Assembly: GCF_005405205.1 (NCBI RefSeq)
Contig: NZ_BJDP01000003.1
Span: 1 to 58,789, forward strand
Source of the DNA: Enterococcus pingfangensis
Lineage (GTDB): Bacteria > Bacillota > Bacilli > Lactobacillales > Enterococcaceae
Direction: 5' to 3'
Length of the DNA stretch: 58,789 bases
The position numbers and the translations under genes are program-made. Below, piece by piece: positions 1 to 9,765 of the stretch; the first letter of the stretch is position 1, and each line of letters begins with the position of its first letter. The notes beneath the pieces were generated by a model. The model did no database searches, was not told the origin of the DNA, and was given only the letters and a program-made list of their open reading frames with translations.

Positions 1-288
1 TGGTAGGCACGAGCAACAAACTAATTTTTAAAAAAAATTAATTCATTAAAACGAATAAGGATGCCAGTTCCGCTTTTAGCAGTATAAAAAAAATTATAAG
101 TATAGCGGAATGGTAGGCACGAGCAACAAACTAATTTTTTAAAAAAATTAATTCATTAAAACGAATAAGAATGCCAGTTCCGCTTTTAGCAGTATAAAAA
201 AATTTATAAGTATAGCGGAATGGTATACGGCATGAGCATCAAACTAATTTTTTTTAAAAAAATTAATTCATTAAAACGAATAAGGAGA
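1..288 (+). repeat. Tandem leader-repeat array A upstream of rex
   Basis: Two full units and the right end of a third are visible. The AAGG landmark falls at 57-60, near 167 and at 282-285, giving periods of about 110 and 115 bp. Each unit carries ATGCCAGTTCCGCT (61-74, 171-184) and, 30 nt on, AGCGGAATGG (104-113, 214-223). These pair as a 7-bp stem (TTCCGCT with AGCGGAA), extended by CCA/TGG around a bulged G. An AT-rich hairpin TAATTTTT/AAAAATTA follows. The last unit differs (GGTATACGGCATGAGC where earlier units have GGTAGGCACGAGC) and ends in the AAGGAG that serves rex. A micro-ORF MPVPLLAV-stop sits at 61-87 and 171-197. The array continues beyond the left edge, so copy number and promoter are unknown. 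It is the same family as the arrays at 53.9 and 58.4 kb. Confidence 0.9.
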
Positions 289-294
289 ATGATC

Positions 295-930
295 ATGGAA
301 CAGATACTTCAAAAGCCACTGTTATCAAAAGCGACAACGAAAAGATTGTCTTTGTATTTACGTTGTTTGAAGGGACTAGAAAAAAATAATGTCATTCGTA
401 TCAAATCTTCTGAACTGAGCAAAATGACACAAGTTGGATCAGCGACGATTCGGCGCGACTTTTCGCATTTTGGTGAACTGGGTCGCAGCGGATATGGGTA
501 TGATGTGCGTGATTTGATCAAAGTGTTTAGTGAGATGTTAGAAACAAAAGAAGAAAAACGGATCGCGCTGATTGGTTGCGGAAATTTAGGACAAGCGTTG
601 TTGAACAATAATTTTCGCCGGAACGAAAATTTGAAAATCGTTTGTGCATTTGATAACGATCTTGAGAAAATTGGCAAAGAAATCTGTGGCTATCAGATTC
701 ATTCGATTGATGAAATGGCCACAGTTTTAGCTGCAGAAAAAATTACTGTTGCGATTTCAACCGTTCCAAGCCAAAATGCTCAAACGGCAATCGATCAAGT
801 AGTTGCGAATGGGATCACGGCGATTTTAAATTTTGCGCCAGATCCATTGAAAGTCCCAGATAATGTCCATGTCCATTACATCGATTTGACCTCAGAATTG
901 CAGACGCTGATCTATTTTGATGGGCAGTAG
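295..930 (+). CDS. rex: Redox-sensing transcriptional repressor Rex
   Basis: A 211-residue protein of the Rex family, which senses the NADH/NAD+ ratio and represses fermentation and respiration genes. The N-terminal winged helix includes SSELSKMTQVGSATIRRDFS followed by the FG-rich segment typical of Rex. A Rossmann NAD(H) domain follows with GCGNLG at residues 94-99. The C-terminal domain-swapped helix is present and the length is normal. I chose ATG 295 because AAGGAG (282-287) lies 7 nt upstream. An open frame continues back to 220, but that part is repeat sequence, and ATG 289 is too close to the ribosome binding site. The leader is built from the tandem repeat array, so expression may depend on it. 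No Rex-type operator is visible next to the gene. Confidence 0.95.
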   Translation: MEQILQKPLLSKATTKRLSLYLRCLKGLEKNNVIRIKSSELSKMTQVGSATIRRDFSHFGELGRSGYGYDVRDLIKVFSEMLETKEEKRIALIGCGNLGQALLNNNFRRNENLKIVCAFDNDLEKIGKEICGYQIHSIDEMATVLAAEKITVAISTVPSQNAQTAIDQVVANGITAILNFAPDPLKVPDNVHVHYIDLTSELQTLIYFDGQ

Positions 931-933
931 GAC

Positions 934-962
934 TTTACAAGTCTCAGACTTCATTGTAAAAT
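934..962 (+). promoter_or_regulatory. Promoter of the valS T-box transcript
   Basis: TTTACA (934-939), a 17-nt spacer and TAAAAT (957-962) lie directly after the rex stop codon. Transcription would begin near 968, just before the T-box leader. Confidence 0.7.
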
Positions 963-967
963 GGGTC

Positions 968-1200
968 AAACGAGGATCAAGAGGAGTACATGAGCAGCAA
1001 AGGTTGAGAGAGAAGATGCTAGGCTGAAACATTTTCGCTTTGACTCATGGAAGGTAGCTTGGGAGTTTTGCGTTCTGAAAGAAGTAGGGACGTGCGGCGC
1101 ATGACCGTTATCCATGTTTGAGCGGCAGAATTTTTTCTGCAATTTAGGTGGTACCGCGTAATTTACGTCCTAGAACACAATTGTGTTCTAGGACTTTTTG
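968..1200 (+). promoter_or_regulatory. T-box leader for valS
   Basis: The diagnostic T-box AGGTGGTACCGCG is at 1146-1158 and is followed by a strong terminator: an arm beginning GTCCTAGAACACAA, its complement, then CTTTTTG, at about 1167-1200. The upstream 170 nt carry the AGAGA-type motif of Stem I (about 1006-1013). A GTA triplet at 1054-1056, in the usual specifier-loop setting, is my candidate valine specifier. Known T-boxes of this type bind uncharged tRNA and prevent termination. The tRNA-Val match fits the downstream gene. Confidence 0.93.
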
Positions 1201-1331
1201 TTAGTTCTGTTTCTTAATTTACAACGCAGAAAATCAGGAAATAGTTTGTGGGAATACTGCTGTTCAGCTAATCCGCATACGAAGCATATTCTGAGCTGAC
1301 TAACACCAAACAATCACTAGGAGGAACGTAT

Positions 1332-3971
1332 ATGACTGAAAATTTACCAACAAAATTCAATCCGCAAGAAGTTGAAGCCGGTCGTTACCAAAAATGGTTA
1401 GACCAAGAGTTGTTCAAACCATCAGAAGATAAAAAAGCCAAACCTTATTCTATTGTGATCCCACCGCCAAATGTGACGGGAAAATTACACTTAGGTCACG
1501 CTTGGGACACAACGTTGCAAGATATGATCATTCGACAAAAAAGGATGCAAGGTTTTGATACATTATGGTTGCCCGGAATGGACCATGCAGGAATCGCAAC
1601 ACAAGCAAAAGTGGAAGAAAAATTAAGAGAACAAGGAATCTCTCGCTATGATCTTGGTCGCGAAAAATTTGTCGATCAAGTTTGGCAATGGAAAGATGAA
1701 TATGCAGGTCACATCCGTGAACAATGGGCTAAGTTAGGATTGTCTTTAGATTATAGCCGTGAACGCTTTACTTTAGATGACGGATTATCTGAAGCGGTTC
1801 GGAAAGTCTTCGTTTCTTTATATGAAAAGAAATTGATCTATCGTGGAGAATACATCATCAACTGGGATCCACAAGCAAAGACGGCGCTATCTGATATTGA
1901 AGTGATCCACAAAGATTTAGAAGGTGCTTTCTATCATGTATCGTATCCGTTAGCTGACGGCAGTGGAGTCTTAGAAATCGCAACGACTCGACCTGAGACG
2001 ATGTTAGGTGATACTGCAATCGCAGTCCATCCTGATGATGCACGTTACCAAGATTTGATCGGCAAGATGGCGATCCTGCCTTTAGTAGACAAAGAAATTC
2101 CGATCATTGCAGACACTTATGTTGATCGTGAATTTGGGACCGGTGCGGTGAAGATCACACCCGCTCATGATCCTAATGACTTTGAGGTGGGCAATCGTCA
2201 TAATTTACCGCGAGTAAACGTGATGAATCCAGACGGCAGCATGAATGAGCTAGCTGGAAAATATGCTGGGATGGATCGTTTCGCCGCTCGCAAGGCAATT
2301 GTCGCTGATTTAAAAGCAATCGGTCGTTTGATCAAAGTTGAGAACATGGTTCATAGTGTTGGACACTCTGAAAGAACCGGTGTTGTAGTTGAACCGCGTT
2401 TATCTACTCAATGGTTTGTCAAAATGGGTCCTCTTGCTGAGCAAGCTGTAGATAATCAAAGTACAGAGAATGCAGTAGAATTTTTCCCACCGCGTTTCAA
2501 TAATACCTTTATGACGTGGATGGAAAATGTTCATGACTGGGTAATCTCTCGTCAATTATGGTGGGGCCATCGAATCCCGGCTTGGTATCATAAAGAGACT
2601 GGTGAGATGTACGTTGGGATGGAAGCACCAGCTGATAGTGAGAACTGGGAACAAGATCCAGACGTATTGGATACATGGTTCAGTTCTGCTTTGTGGCCAT
2701 TTTCTACGATGGGCTGGCCGGATGAAGCAAGCGAAGATTACAAACGCTACTTCCCGACGAGCACATTAGTTACCGGTTATGATATTATTTTCTTCTGGGT
2801 CAGCCGGATGATCTTCCAAAGTTTAGAGTTTACGGATGAACGGCCATTCAAAAATGTTTTGATCCACGGATTGATTCGTGATGAACAAGGACGCAAGATG
2901 AGTAAATCTTTAGGCAATGGAATCGATCCGATGGATGTCATTGAAAAATATGGTGCCGATGCATTGCGCTGGTTCTTATCGACTGGTTCTGCGCCAGGGC
3001 AAGATGTCCGATTCAGCTATGAAAGAATGGATGCTGCTTGGAACTTCATCAATAAAATTTGGAACGCGTCTCGTTTCGTAATCATGAATGTTGAAGACTT
3101 TACGACAGAAGAGATTGATTTCACTGGTGAAAAAACAGTGGCGGATCGTTGGATCTTGACTCGTTTGAATGAAACCATCGAAAAAGTTACTAATTTGTTT
3201 GATCAATTTGAATTTGGTGAAGCCGGTCGTCAACTATATAACTTCATGTGGGATGACTTCTGTGACTGGTATATCGAAATGAGTAAAGAAATCCTTTACG
3301 GTGAAGACGAGACGGCGAAACGGACAACGAAGAGCATCTTGATCCACGTATTAGATCAAACTTTGCGTTTATTGCATCCAATCATGCCATTCGTAACAGA
3401 AGAAATCTGGGCGAAGATTCCGCATAAGGGTGAATCGTTAGTCGTTGCTGAGTATCCAGTCGTTCATCCAGAAAACAATGATGAAACAGCTGCTAAAGGG
3501 ATGGAAGTCTTGAAAGAATTGATTCGCTCTGTTCGGAATATTCGTGCGGAAGTGAATACGCCGCTTTCAAAACCAATCACTTTGCTGATCAAAACAAGTG
3601 ATCCAAAAGTCGATGAATTTTTGATCGAAAATACTAGCTACATCGAACGCTTCTGTAACCCAGAAGAATTGACGATCAGCAGTGAGATCACGGCACCTGA
3701 TTTAGCGATGTCGGCTGTATTGACCGGTGCAGAAATCTATCTTCCGCTAGCTGGATTAATCAACATCGAAGAAGAGATCAAACGTTTAGAAAAAGAATTA
3801 GCAAAATGGAGCGGTGAAGTCAAACGTGTGCAAGGGAAACTTGCTAACGAACGTTTTGTCGCAAATGCTCCTGAAAATGTTGTTGCGGAAGAGCGCGCAA
3901 AAGAAAAAGATTATTTAGAAAAACAAGCGGCCGTTCAAGAACGGATCGAAAGCTTGCGGACAATTTCTTAA
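1332..3971 (+). CDS. valS: Valyl-tRNA synthetase
   Basis: An 879-residue class I aminoacyl-tRNA synthetase that charges tRNA-Val in the cytoplasm. The HIGH-type motif reads HLGH at residues 53-56 and KMSKS is at 522-526. The central CP1 editing domain carries [17 protein letters not shown]. The C-terminus has the coiled-coil tRNA-binding arm typical of ValS ([14 protein letters not shown] and following). The length is normal for the family. AGGAGG precedes ATG 1332 by 7 nt. The gene is controlled by the T-box directly upstream and closed by a terminator at 3983, so it is a single-gene unit. Confidence 0.98.
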   Translation: MTENLPTKFNPQEVEAGRYQKWLDQELFKPSEDKKAKPYSIVIPPPNVTGKLHLGHAWDTTLQDMIIRQKRMQGFDTLWLPGMDHAGIATQAKVEEKLREQGISRYDLGREKFVDQVWQWKDEYAGHIREQWAKLGLSLDYSRERFTLDDGLSEAVRKVFVSLYEKKLIYRGEYIINWDPQAKTALSDIEVIHKDLEGAFYHVSYPLADGSGVLEIATTRPETMLGDTAIAVHPDDARYQDLIGKMAILPLVDKEIPIIADTYVDREFGTGAVKITPAHDPNDFEVGNRHNLPRVNVMNPDGSMNELAGKYAGMDRFAARKAIVADLKAIGRLIKVENMVHSVGHSERTGVVVEPRLSTQWFVKMGPLAEQAVDNQSTENAVEFFPPRFNNTFMTWMENVHDWVISRQLWWGHRIPAWYHKETGEMYVGMEAPADSENWEQDPDVLDTWFSSALWPFSTMGWPDEASEDYKRYFPTSTLVTGYDIIFFWVSRMIFQSLEFTDERPFKNVLIHGLIRDEQGRKMSKSLGNGIDPMDVIEKYGADALRWFLSTGSAPGQDVRFSYERMDAAWNFINKIWNASRFVIMNVEDFTTEEIDFTGEKTVADRWILTRLNETIEKVTNLFDQFEFGEAGRQLYNFMWDDFCDWYIEMSKEILYGEDETAKRTTKSILIHVLDQTLRLLHPIMPFVTEEIWAKIPHKGESLVVAEYPVVHPENNDETAAKGMEVLKELIRSVRNIRAEVNTPLSKPITLLIKTSDPKVDEFLIENTSYIERFCNPEELTISSEITAPDLAMSAVLTGAEIYLPLAGLINIEEEIKRLEKELAKWSGEVKRVQGKLANERFVANAPENVVAEERAKEKDYLEKQAAVQERIESLRTIS

Positions 3972-3982
3972 AGTAAAGTAGT

Positions 3983-4016
3983 GGGTGTGACTAAATAAGG
4001 TCGCACCCATTTTTTT
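3983..4016 (+). terminator. Rho-independent terminator of valS
   Basis: GGGTGTGAC and GTCGCACCC pair (one G-T) across an 8-nt loop and are followed by ATTTTTTT. Confidence 0.88.
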
Positions 4017-4113
4017 GTGGTAAAGAAAGCAGAAGTTGTATTGTCCAGAATTTAAAAAAATTTGTCTTTTAAAAGAATCCGTCAGCGCTAGGGAATCTTT
4101 CTTTGATAATTTT

Positions 4114-4122
4114 TGCTATACT
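4114..4122 (+). promoter_or_regulatory. Extended -10 promoter for folC
   Basis: TGCTATACT is an extended -10 element with TATACT at 4117-4122. No good -35 is seen 17 nt upstream. It lies about 25 nt before the folC start. Confidence 0.5.
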
Positions 4123-4146
4123 AGAAATATACAAAAAATGATGTAA

Positions 4147-5475
4147 ATGAGGCGAATGATTTTGACGATAGAAGAAGCGATTGCTTGGATTCACAGTCGA
4201 AAAAAATTTGGATCCCGTCCAGGTTTAGATCGTATCCAAGCCTTATTAACTAAACTAGACCATCCCGAAAAAAAAGTTCCCGTGATCCATATCGCCGGGA
4301 CAAACGGCAAAGGCTCCACTGTCGCCTATTTGCGCAGTATTTTAATCGAAGCCGGTCTGACCGTCGGAAGTTTTACTTCGCCGTATATTGAAGAATTCAA
4401 TGAACGGATCGCGATAGACGGGAAATCTATTCCTGATGACGAGCTGATTCATTATGTAAAAAAATTCCAACCGATCGTTGCGGAATTGGATCAAGAGCCG
4501 GCAATCAGCGGCATCACAGAATTTGAGATCTTAACAGCGATCATGCTCGATTATTTTGCTGCAAAAAAAATCGATGTGGCGATTGTTGAAGTCGGATTGG
4601 GCGGTTTGTTAGATTCGACCAATGTTGTCTTACCGATTTTGACGGCAATCACGACCATTGGTTATGATCATATGGATATTTTAGGAGACACACTCAATGA
4701 GATCGCGTACCAAAAAGCCGGGATCATCAAGCAGAATGTTCCAGTCGTGACCGGAAACATTACTAAAGGTCCTTTGATCGAAATCATTGAAAAGGCGGCA
4801 GCTGAAACAGCTAAAATCTATCGATACGGTGAAGAATATCAGGTAGATTACATGCGGCCAGATCCAACTTGGGGCGAATTGTTCAATTTTACCGATCGGT
4901 CGGGCAAGTTTCCGGCATTGAAAGTTCCCTTGTTAGGACGGCATCAAGTAGAAAATGCCGGAGTCGCGATTGAATTATTCCATTTGTATTGCGAACTAAA
5001 AGGACTGCCGTTTGAAGAAAAAACGATTCAAAAGGGATTATTGCACGCGCAATGGCCCGCTCGGATGGAAAAAATCAGCGATGAACCGTTGATCGTGATG
5101 GATGGTGCCCATAATGGACATGCGATGGAACGGTTAGTTGAAAATATAAAACGTGAATTTCGCGGTTATAATGTAAAAATTCTTTTTTCCGCATTGGAAA
5201 CAAAAGATGTGGATCATATGCTGACGCAACTTTCGACCATTCCCAATGTGAAAATTTATTTAACAACGTTTGAATATCCTAAAGCTTTGGATCTCAGCCG
5301 TTTTGATAGATTGGACAGTCGATTTGAAGTTGTTTCTCTTTGGCAATTCGGTTTAGGCGAGTTGTTGGAAACTATGGGAGCAGATGATTTGCTATTGATT
5401 ACGGGATCACTGTACTTCGTTTCTGAAGTACGGCAACTATTATTAAACTTAGGAGGCACGAATGAAAAAAATTAA
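4147..5475 (+). CDS. folC: Folylpolyglutamate/dihydrofolate synthase FolC
   Basis: A 442-residue Mur-ligase-type enzyme that adds glutamate to folates (and in bifunctional members to dihydropteroate). The P-loop GTNGKGS is at residues 51-57. The family signature follows (GSFTSPYIEEFNERI), then the metal/ATP segment EVGLGGLLDSTN and, in the C-terminal domain, VMDGAHNGHAME. The length is normal. ATG 4147 has a poor ribosome binding site. ATG 4156 (fourth codon) is an alternative, preceded by TGAGGCG. The gene overlaps the HAD phosphatase gene by 14 nt, so the two are probably cotranscribed. Confidence 0.92.
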   Translation: MRRMILTIEEAIAWIHSRKKFGSRPGLDRIQALLTKLDHPEKKVPVIHIAGTNGKGSTVAYLRSILIEAGLTVGSFTSPYIEEFNERIAIDGKSIPDDELIHYVKKFQPIVAELDQEPAISGITEFEILTAIMLDYFAAKKIDVAIVEVGLGGLLDSTNVVLPILTAITTIGYDHMDILGDTLNEIAYQKAGIIKQNVPVVTGNITKGPLIEIIEKAAAETAKIYRYGEEYQVDYMRPDPTWGELFNFTDRSGKFPALKVPLLGRHQVENAGVAIELFHLYCELKGLPFEEKTIQKGLLHAQWPARMEKISDEPLIVMDGAHNGHAMERLVENIKREFRGYNVKILFSALETKDVDHMLTQLSTIPNVKIYLTTFEYPKALDLSRFDRLDSRFEVVSLWQFGLGELLETMGADDLLLITGSLYFVSEVRQLLLNLGGTNEKN

Positions 5476-6121
5476 AGGAATCATTTTTGACATGGATGGA
5501 CTGCTGTTTGATACAGAATCAATTTATTATGAAGCAAACCAAGTGGTGGCGGACAAATACGGTCTTCCTTTCACCAAAGAGATCTATGCTCGGTTTATTG
5601 GCGTCTCAGATGAAGAGGTCTGGGCTGAGTTGCATAAAATGTATGCCGATCATGGAAAAGAGACCGTCCAACGATTCATTGATGAGAGTTGGGGAATGGC
5701 CCATGATCGTTTCAAAACAGGCAAGGTCGATTTAAAACCAGGCGTTTATGAATTATTGGCTTATTTGGAAGAAAAAAATATCCCACGGGTCTTAGCATCA
5801 AGCAATGTTCGACCAATCATTGAAATTTTATTAGAACATGCCGGCATTCGCGACAAGTTTTCTGCGATCATTTCGGCAGAAGATGTAAAATTTGCTAAAC
5901 CTGATCCGGAAATTTTTGTTATTGCAGCTGACCGATTGGGAATCGTTGGGGCTGATGGGTTAGTCTTGGAGGATTCTAAAAATGGAATTCTAGCAGCAGA
6001 AGGCGCAGGCGTTCCAGTTGTGATGATCCCAGATATTTTACCGCCAACAGCTGAACTGGAAGAAAAAACCGAGGCCGTTTTATCCTCTTTACATGAAGTA
6101 ATCGACTTTTTAGAAAAATAA
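5462..6121 (+). CDS. HAD-superfamily phosphatase, beta-phosphoglucomutase-like
   Basis: A 219-residue haloacid dehalogenase-type hydrolase. Motif I is FDMDG with the nucleophile Asp10 and acid/base Asp12. Motif II is LASSN near residue 111, a Lys-containing FAKPDPE forms motif III, and LEDSKNG is motif IV. A helical cap follows motif I, as in the PGMB/GPH-like subgroup. The substrate cannot be told from sequence. The start is supported by TAGGAGGCACGAATG and lies inside the end of folC, which argues for translational coupling. Confidence 0.85.
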   Translation: MKKIKGIIFDMDGLLFDTESIYYEANQVVADKYGLPFTKEIYARFIGVSDEEVWAELHKMYADHGKETVQRFIDESWGMAHDRFKTGKVDLKPGVYELLAYLEEKNIPRVLASSNVRPIIEILLEHAGIRDKFSAIISAEDVKFAKPDPEIFVIAADRLGIVGADGLVLEDSKNGILAAEGAGVPVVMIPDILPPTAELEEKTEAVLSSLHEVIDFLEK

Positions 6122-6127
6122 AGAAGC

Positions 6128-6171
6128 CTCTCTTGCGTACTTTATAGAAAAGTAGGCAAGGGAGTTTTTTT
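6128..6171 (+). terminator. Terminator-shaped hairpin overlapping the radC ribosome binding site
   Basis: CTCTCTTGCGTACTTT (6128-6143) pairs with AAAGTAGGCAAGGGAG (6149-6164), with one mismatch and one G-T pair, followed by seven T (6165-6171). The radC ATG is the next base. The AAGGGAG in the 3' arm is the only ribosome binding site for radC, so the hairpin would both end upstream transcripts and hide that site. Confidence 0.75.
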
Positions 6172-6861
6172 ATGGAAAAGAATTCATTGTTGCAAGAGTT
6201 GCCAGAAAGCTCGTGGCCGCGTGAGCGATTGTTGCGAGAAGGTGAGAAGCATTTATCTGATCAAGAATTATTAGCGATCATTTTGCGCAACGGATCACGT
6301 CAGCAGAATGTCATGGAGCTAGCCGGCAATATTTTGCGGGAATATTCGACACTCTATGAGTTAAAGTACACTACCTTACAAGAACTGCAACAATTTAAAG
6401 GAATCGGAGAAACGCGAGCCATTGAACTGAAGGCGATGATGGAATTTGGTTATCGGATTTATCGAGCGTTGCAGCCCAAGCTGGGGAAAATCCAATCCAG
6501 TTTTTCATTCGGCCAGTTTTTAATAACAGAATTGAAAGATTATCAGCAAGAACATTTAGTGGCCTTTTTCTTAAATACTAAAAATGAGATCATTTTCCAG
6601 AAGACGATTTTTATCGGATCTTTGAATCAGTCGATTGCACATCCGCGGGAAATATTTCGTGAAGCGGTACGAACTAGCGCGGCACGAGTGGTTCTTGGAC
6701 ACAATCATCCTTCAGGCAATCCACTGCCTTCGCAAAATGATTTAGAATTTACTGAGCGTGTGCGGGAATGCGGCACGATGATGGGAATCGAGTTGTTGGA
6801 CCACATTATCGTTGGGGAAACCAAATATTTCAGTTTACGGGAAGAAAAGTACTTAAAGTAG
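6172..6861 (+). CDS. radC: RadC family JAB-domain protein
   Basis: A 229-residue member of the RadC/YicR family, a JAB1/MPN-like metalloprotein of uncertain function. Direct DNA repair activity is not established for the family. The N-terminal helix-hairpin-helix-like UPF0758 region includes LKGIGETRA-like residues (FKGIGETRAIELKAM). The C-terminal JAMM motif is HNHPSGNPLPSQND, with His177 and His179 as metal ligands. The length is normal. Its start sits directly behind a terminator-like hairpin that contains its ribosome binding site (see that entry), which is unusual. Confidence 0.9.
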   Translation: MEKNSLLQELPESSWPRERLLREGEKHLSDQELLAIILRNGSRQQNVMELAGNILREYSTLYELKYTTLQELQQFKGIGETRAIELKAMMEFGYRIYRALQPKLGKIQSSFSFGQFLITELKDYQQEHLVAFFLNTKNEIIFQKTIFIGSLNQSIAHPREIFREAVRTSAARVVLGHNHPSGNPLPSQNDLEFTERVRECGTMMGIELLDHIIVGETKYFSLREEKYLK

Positions 6862-7012
6862 TAATTGAAAACCCTTGCGTACAGAATAAAACCAATGTTA
6901 AACTATTAATGTAATCTTGTTTGAGTTGCGAGTTGGTATACAGATGTCTTCCTTTTCGTCAGCTAGCAATGTTACAATCAATAAGTGCCCAGGCACGAGG
7001 AGGATTTTATTC

Positions 7013-7213
7013 ATGGAAAACGGAACAGTAAAATGGTTTAACGCAGAAAAAGGCTTTGGTTTCATTACTCGCGAAGACGGCAGCGATGTATTCGTACATT
7101 TCTCAGCTATCCAAGGTGATGGATTCAAAACAGTTGAAGAAGGACAAGCAGTAACTTTTGATGTTGAAGAAAGCGATCGCGGCCCTCAAGCAGTTAACGT
7201 AGTTAAACAATAA
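7013..7213 (+). CDS. Cold-shock protein CspA family
   Basis: A 66-residue single cold-shock domain that binds single-stranded RNA and DNA. RNP1 is KGFGFI and RNP2 is VFVHFSAI. The start [16 protein letters not shown] is canonical and follows GAGGAGG (6997-7003). The open frame extends back to 6917, but that part is the leader and not protein. The 150-nt region before the start is a long leader, as is common for cold-shock genes. The gene is monocistronic, closed by a strong terminator. Confidence 0.96.
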   Translation: MENGTVKWFNAEKGFGFITREDGSDVFVHFSAIQGDGFKTVEEGQAVTFDVEESDRGPQAVNVVKQ

Positions 7214-7221
7214 AATGACAA

Positions 7222-7253
7222 AGCCTTAGAGATTTTTCTCTAAGGCTCTTTTT
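7222..7253 (+). terminator. Terminator of the cold-shock gene
   Basis: AGCCTTAGAGA pairs perfectly with TCTCTAAGGCT across a T-rich loop and is followed by CTTTTT. Confidence 0.9.
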
Positions 7254-7270
7254 ATATTCGGCTTAGCGGA

Positions 7271-7336
7271 TATTTCGCCAAACGATTGGTCGGAGCTTGA
7301 GTCTTGAAGTGTTTCGAACCGATTTTTGGCGAAATA
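7271..7336. repeat. Imperfect long inverted repeat between csp and the TetR gene
   Basis: TATTTCGCCAAA (7271-7282) and TTTGGCGAAATA (7325-7336) are a perfect 12-bp inverted repeat. Partly complementary inner sequence (GATTGGT with ACCGATT) extends the stem. It lies between converging genes. It has no T-tract, so I do not call it a simple terminator. Confidence 0.6.
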
Positions 7337-7375
7337 AAGAAGCGCTTTCTTTAGACTGAAGCAAAAAGCTGGAAC

Positions 7376-7879
7376 TTAATTTTCCATAGAGAATTGAAAA
7401 AAACGATCTTCTTCTAAATCGGCGGTATGGTTTGCGTTATTGATCGCCAACGCGGCTTTACCGATACAGTATTGCCAGAAAAAATCAAAGAAGAGTGGAT
7501 TATTTTTTTCTGATTGGAGCGCAACAAAGGTGTCTTTAGTCACTTGCTTGACTAACTGGATGGTGTCAGAGTCTTGCAAAAAGAAACGATGAAACTCATC
7601 TGGATAATCTAATGCGTAGTTTGTGATGGTTGTTGAGAGACTCTGCAACGATCTTGGTTCTTGATCTTGCAAAAAATCGCTGTATTTCACTAAGATCCGG
7701 CTAGTCAAAACGGATTTCAATTCAGCAAGATTGGCAAATTCGCGATAAATCGGCTGTGTTGAGCAGGCGATGTGTTGGGCGATGTTGCGAGCGTGGAATT
7801 TTTTAAAGCCCTCATCAATAATCAATTGATAAGCGCCGTCAATAATGTGGCTTCGTTGTACGCGTTGTGTTCTTACCAT
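7376..7879 (-). CDS. TetR/AcrR family transcriptional regulator
   Basis: A 167-residue protein. The first 50 residues form the TetR helix-turn-helix (DGAYQLIIDEGFKKFHARNI, then ACSTQPIYREFANLAELKSV). The rest is a helical ligand domain without a recognisable subtype. I start at the ATG preceded by AAGGAAGATCACTT; the frame extends 15 codons further upstream without a better ribosome binding site. The gene stands alone between cold-shock and RNase J genes, so the regulated target is not evident. Confidence 0.75.
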   Translation of the reverse strand: MVRTQRVQRSHIIDGAYQLIIDEGFKKFHARNIAQHIACSTQPIYREFANLAELKSVLTSRILVKYSDFLQDQEPRSLQSLSTTITNYALDYPDEFHRFFLQDSDTIQLVKQVTKDTFVALQSEKNNPLFFDFFWQYCIGKAALAINNANHTADLEEDRFFQFSMEN

Positions 7880-8046
7880 AAGTGATCTTCCTTTATCTTT
7901 AATTAAAAGTTTCGAAAAAAACAATAAAAAAAATTATATTTGTATCGATAATCTTTATTGTGCAAATAAATTCGTTGTTTGTCAATTATTTTTTGGGAAT
8001 TGAATAAAAAATAATCTTTTTATAAAGGATTTTTACCGACTCAGCT

Positions 8047-8082
8047 AAAAAAAAACATCTATCTAAAAATTTAGATAGATGT
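8047..8082 (-). terminator. Terminator of rpoY-rnjA
   Basis: ACATCTATCTAAA (8055-8067) and TTTAGATAGATGT (8070-8082) form a perfect 13-bp stem. On the minus strand it is followed by a run of eight or more T. Confidence 0.88.
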
Positions 8083-8087
8083 TTTGG

Positions 8088-9764
8088 TTAATTATCAGGT
8101 GTCATGATCATTGGCAAGATCATTGGATGACGTTCTGTCTGATCAAATAAGAATGGCTGCAAAGCCGCGACCATCGCATTTTTTAATTTTGTTTCTGTAC
8201 AGCCAACTTCATTTAAAGCTTCACGCAACGCATGGAACAAAATTCGTTGTCCTTCATTGATCATCTCACCAGATTCGCGCATGTAGACAAAACCGCGGGA
8301 TAAGATGTCGGGACCTGCCAGAATTTCTTTTTTCGCAATGTCGACTGTTGCAACAGCGAGAACCAATCCTTCTTCGGAAAGAATTCGACGATCACGCAAG
8401 ACAACATTACCGATATCACCGATACCACTGCCGTCGACATAAACATCACTGGCATTGAAATGACCGGCACGACGCGCGCTGTCAGCTGTTAGTGCAAGCA
8501 TGTCGCCATTGTCCATGATGAAACAATTTTCTTCAGGAACACCGGTGTCTTGTGCCAGACCCGTGTGGATCTTGAGCATTCGAAATTCACCGTGGATCGG
8601 AACAAAATATTTTGGTTTCATCAAGCGTAGCATTAATTTTTGTTCTTGCTGACTGCCGTGACCAGAAGTATGGATGTTGTTTACTTTTCCATGGATTACT
8701 TCGGCACCAGCTTCAGAAAGCAAGTTGATCAGATGATTGACACTGGTAGTATTTCCAGGGATCGGCGAGCTTGAGAAAATCACCGTATCATCTGGTTGAA
8801 TCTGAATCTGGCGATGCGTTCCATTTGCGATCCGCGATAAAGCGGCCATCGGTTCGCCTTGAGAACCTGTACATAAAATCATTAATTTGTTTGCTGGTAA
8901 ATGATTGATCTCATGAGCAGCGACGAAAGTCCCGTCAGGAACAGTGATGTAGCCTAACTTTTGGCCGTTGACGATCGCATTTTCCATGCTGCGACCAAAT
9001 ACGGCAATCTTACGTCCTGTCGCCACAGCAGCTGTCGCCGCTTGCTGCAACCGGGAAATATTAGAAGCAAACGTTGCAAAGATGATCCGTCCTTTGATTT
9101 TTTCCATGATCCGCAAGATCGATTGACCAATCGTTTGCTCAGATTTGGTAAATGTTGGGACTTCTGCGTTCGTACTATCAGAAAGCAGACACAAAACGCC
9201 TTCTTCTCCGAGTTTAGCCATCCGATGTAAATTAGCCGGTTGGCCGACGGGGGTGAAGTCGAATTTGAAATCACCTGTTTCCACGACATTCCCAGAAGGT
9301 GTTTTAACAACGACGCCTAATGGATCAGGAATACTGTGGGTCGTACGGAAAAAGCTCACCGAAGTTTTGCGGAAGCGAATGACTGAGTCTTCATCGATCT
9401 CATGCAATTCTGCATCGCGCAACAAGCCGTGTTCATCCAATTTGTTTTTGATCAATGCCAAAGCTAATGCGCCGGCATAGATTGGAATATTGGCTTGTTT
9501 CAATAGGTAAGGCACGCCGCCGATATGATCTTCGTGTCCGTGCGTGATCACTACTGCTTTGACTTTGTTGATGTTTTGGACAACATAACTGAAATCGGGA
9601 ATGACATAATCAATTCCTAGCAGATCATCTTCCGGAAATTTTATTCCGGCATCGATAATGATGATCTCATCTTGAAATTGGACCCCATACATATTTTTTC
9701 CGATTTCGCCCAATCCGCCAATAGCAAAAACACCAGTTTCATTGTTTTTTAGCGAGAGTTTCAT
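8088..9764 (-). CDS. rnjA: Ribonuclease J1
   Basis: A 558-residue metallo-beta-lactamase/beta-CASP nuclease with 5'-to-3' exonuclease and endonuclease activity, acting in mRNA turnover and rRNA maturation. The zinc motif HGHEDH is at residues 75-80. [10 protein letters not shown] lies in the beta-CASP insert, and the motif HTSGHGS and later PIHGEFRM are present. I call J1 over J2 because it directly follows rpoY, the order known in Bacillus, and because the catalytic motifs are intact. Its ATG lies one base after the rpoY stop, with CGGAG inside the end of rpoY as the ribosome binding site, so translation is probably coupled. Confidence 0.93.
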   Translation of the reverse strand: MKLSLKNNETGVFAIGGLGEIGKNMYGVQFQDEIIIIDAGIKFPEDDLLGIDYVIPDFSYVVQNINKVKAVVITHGHEDHIGGVPYLLKQANIPIYAGALALALIKNKLDEHGLLRDAELHEIDEDSVIRFRKTSVSFFRTTHSIPDPLGVVVKTPSGNVVETGDFKFDFTPVGQPANLHRMAKLGEEGVLCLLSDSTNAEVPTFTKSEQTIGQSILRIMEKIKGRIIFATFASNISRLQQAATAAVATGRKIAVFGRSMENAIVNGQKLGYITVPDGTFVAAHEINHLPANKLMILCTGSQGEPMAALSRIANGTHRQIQIQPDDTVIFSSSPIPGNTTSVNHLINLLSEAGAEVIHGKVNNIHTSGHGSQQEQKLMLRLMKPKYFVPIHGEFRMLKIHTGLAQDTGVPEENCFIMDNGDMLALTADSARRAGHFNASDVYVDGSGIGDIGNVVLRDRRILSEEGLVLAVATVDIAKKEILAGPDILSRGFVYMRESGEMINEGQRILFHALREALNEVGCTETKLKNAMVAALQPFLFDQTERHPMILPMIMTPDN

Positions 9765-9765
9765 A

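Noticed and set aside
1..288. CRISPR array
   Set aside because: Units of 110-155 bp repeat over their whole length with no unique spacers, and there are no cas genes.
220..294. Upstream in-frame start of rex (25 extra residues)
   Set aside because: The extension is repeat-unit sequence, lacks a ribosome binding site, and ATG 295 has AAGGAG at good spacing and matches normal Rex length.
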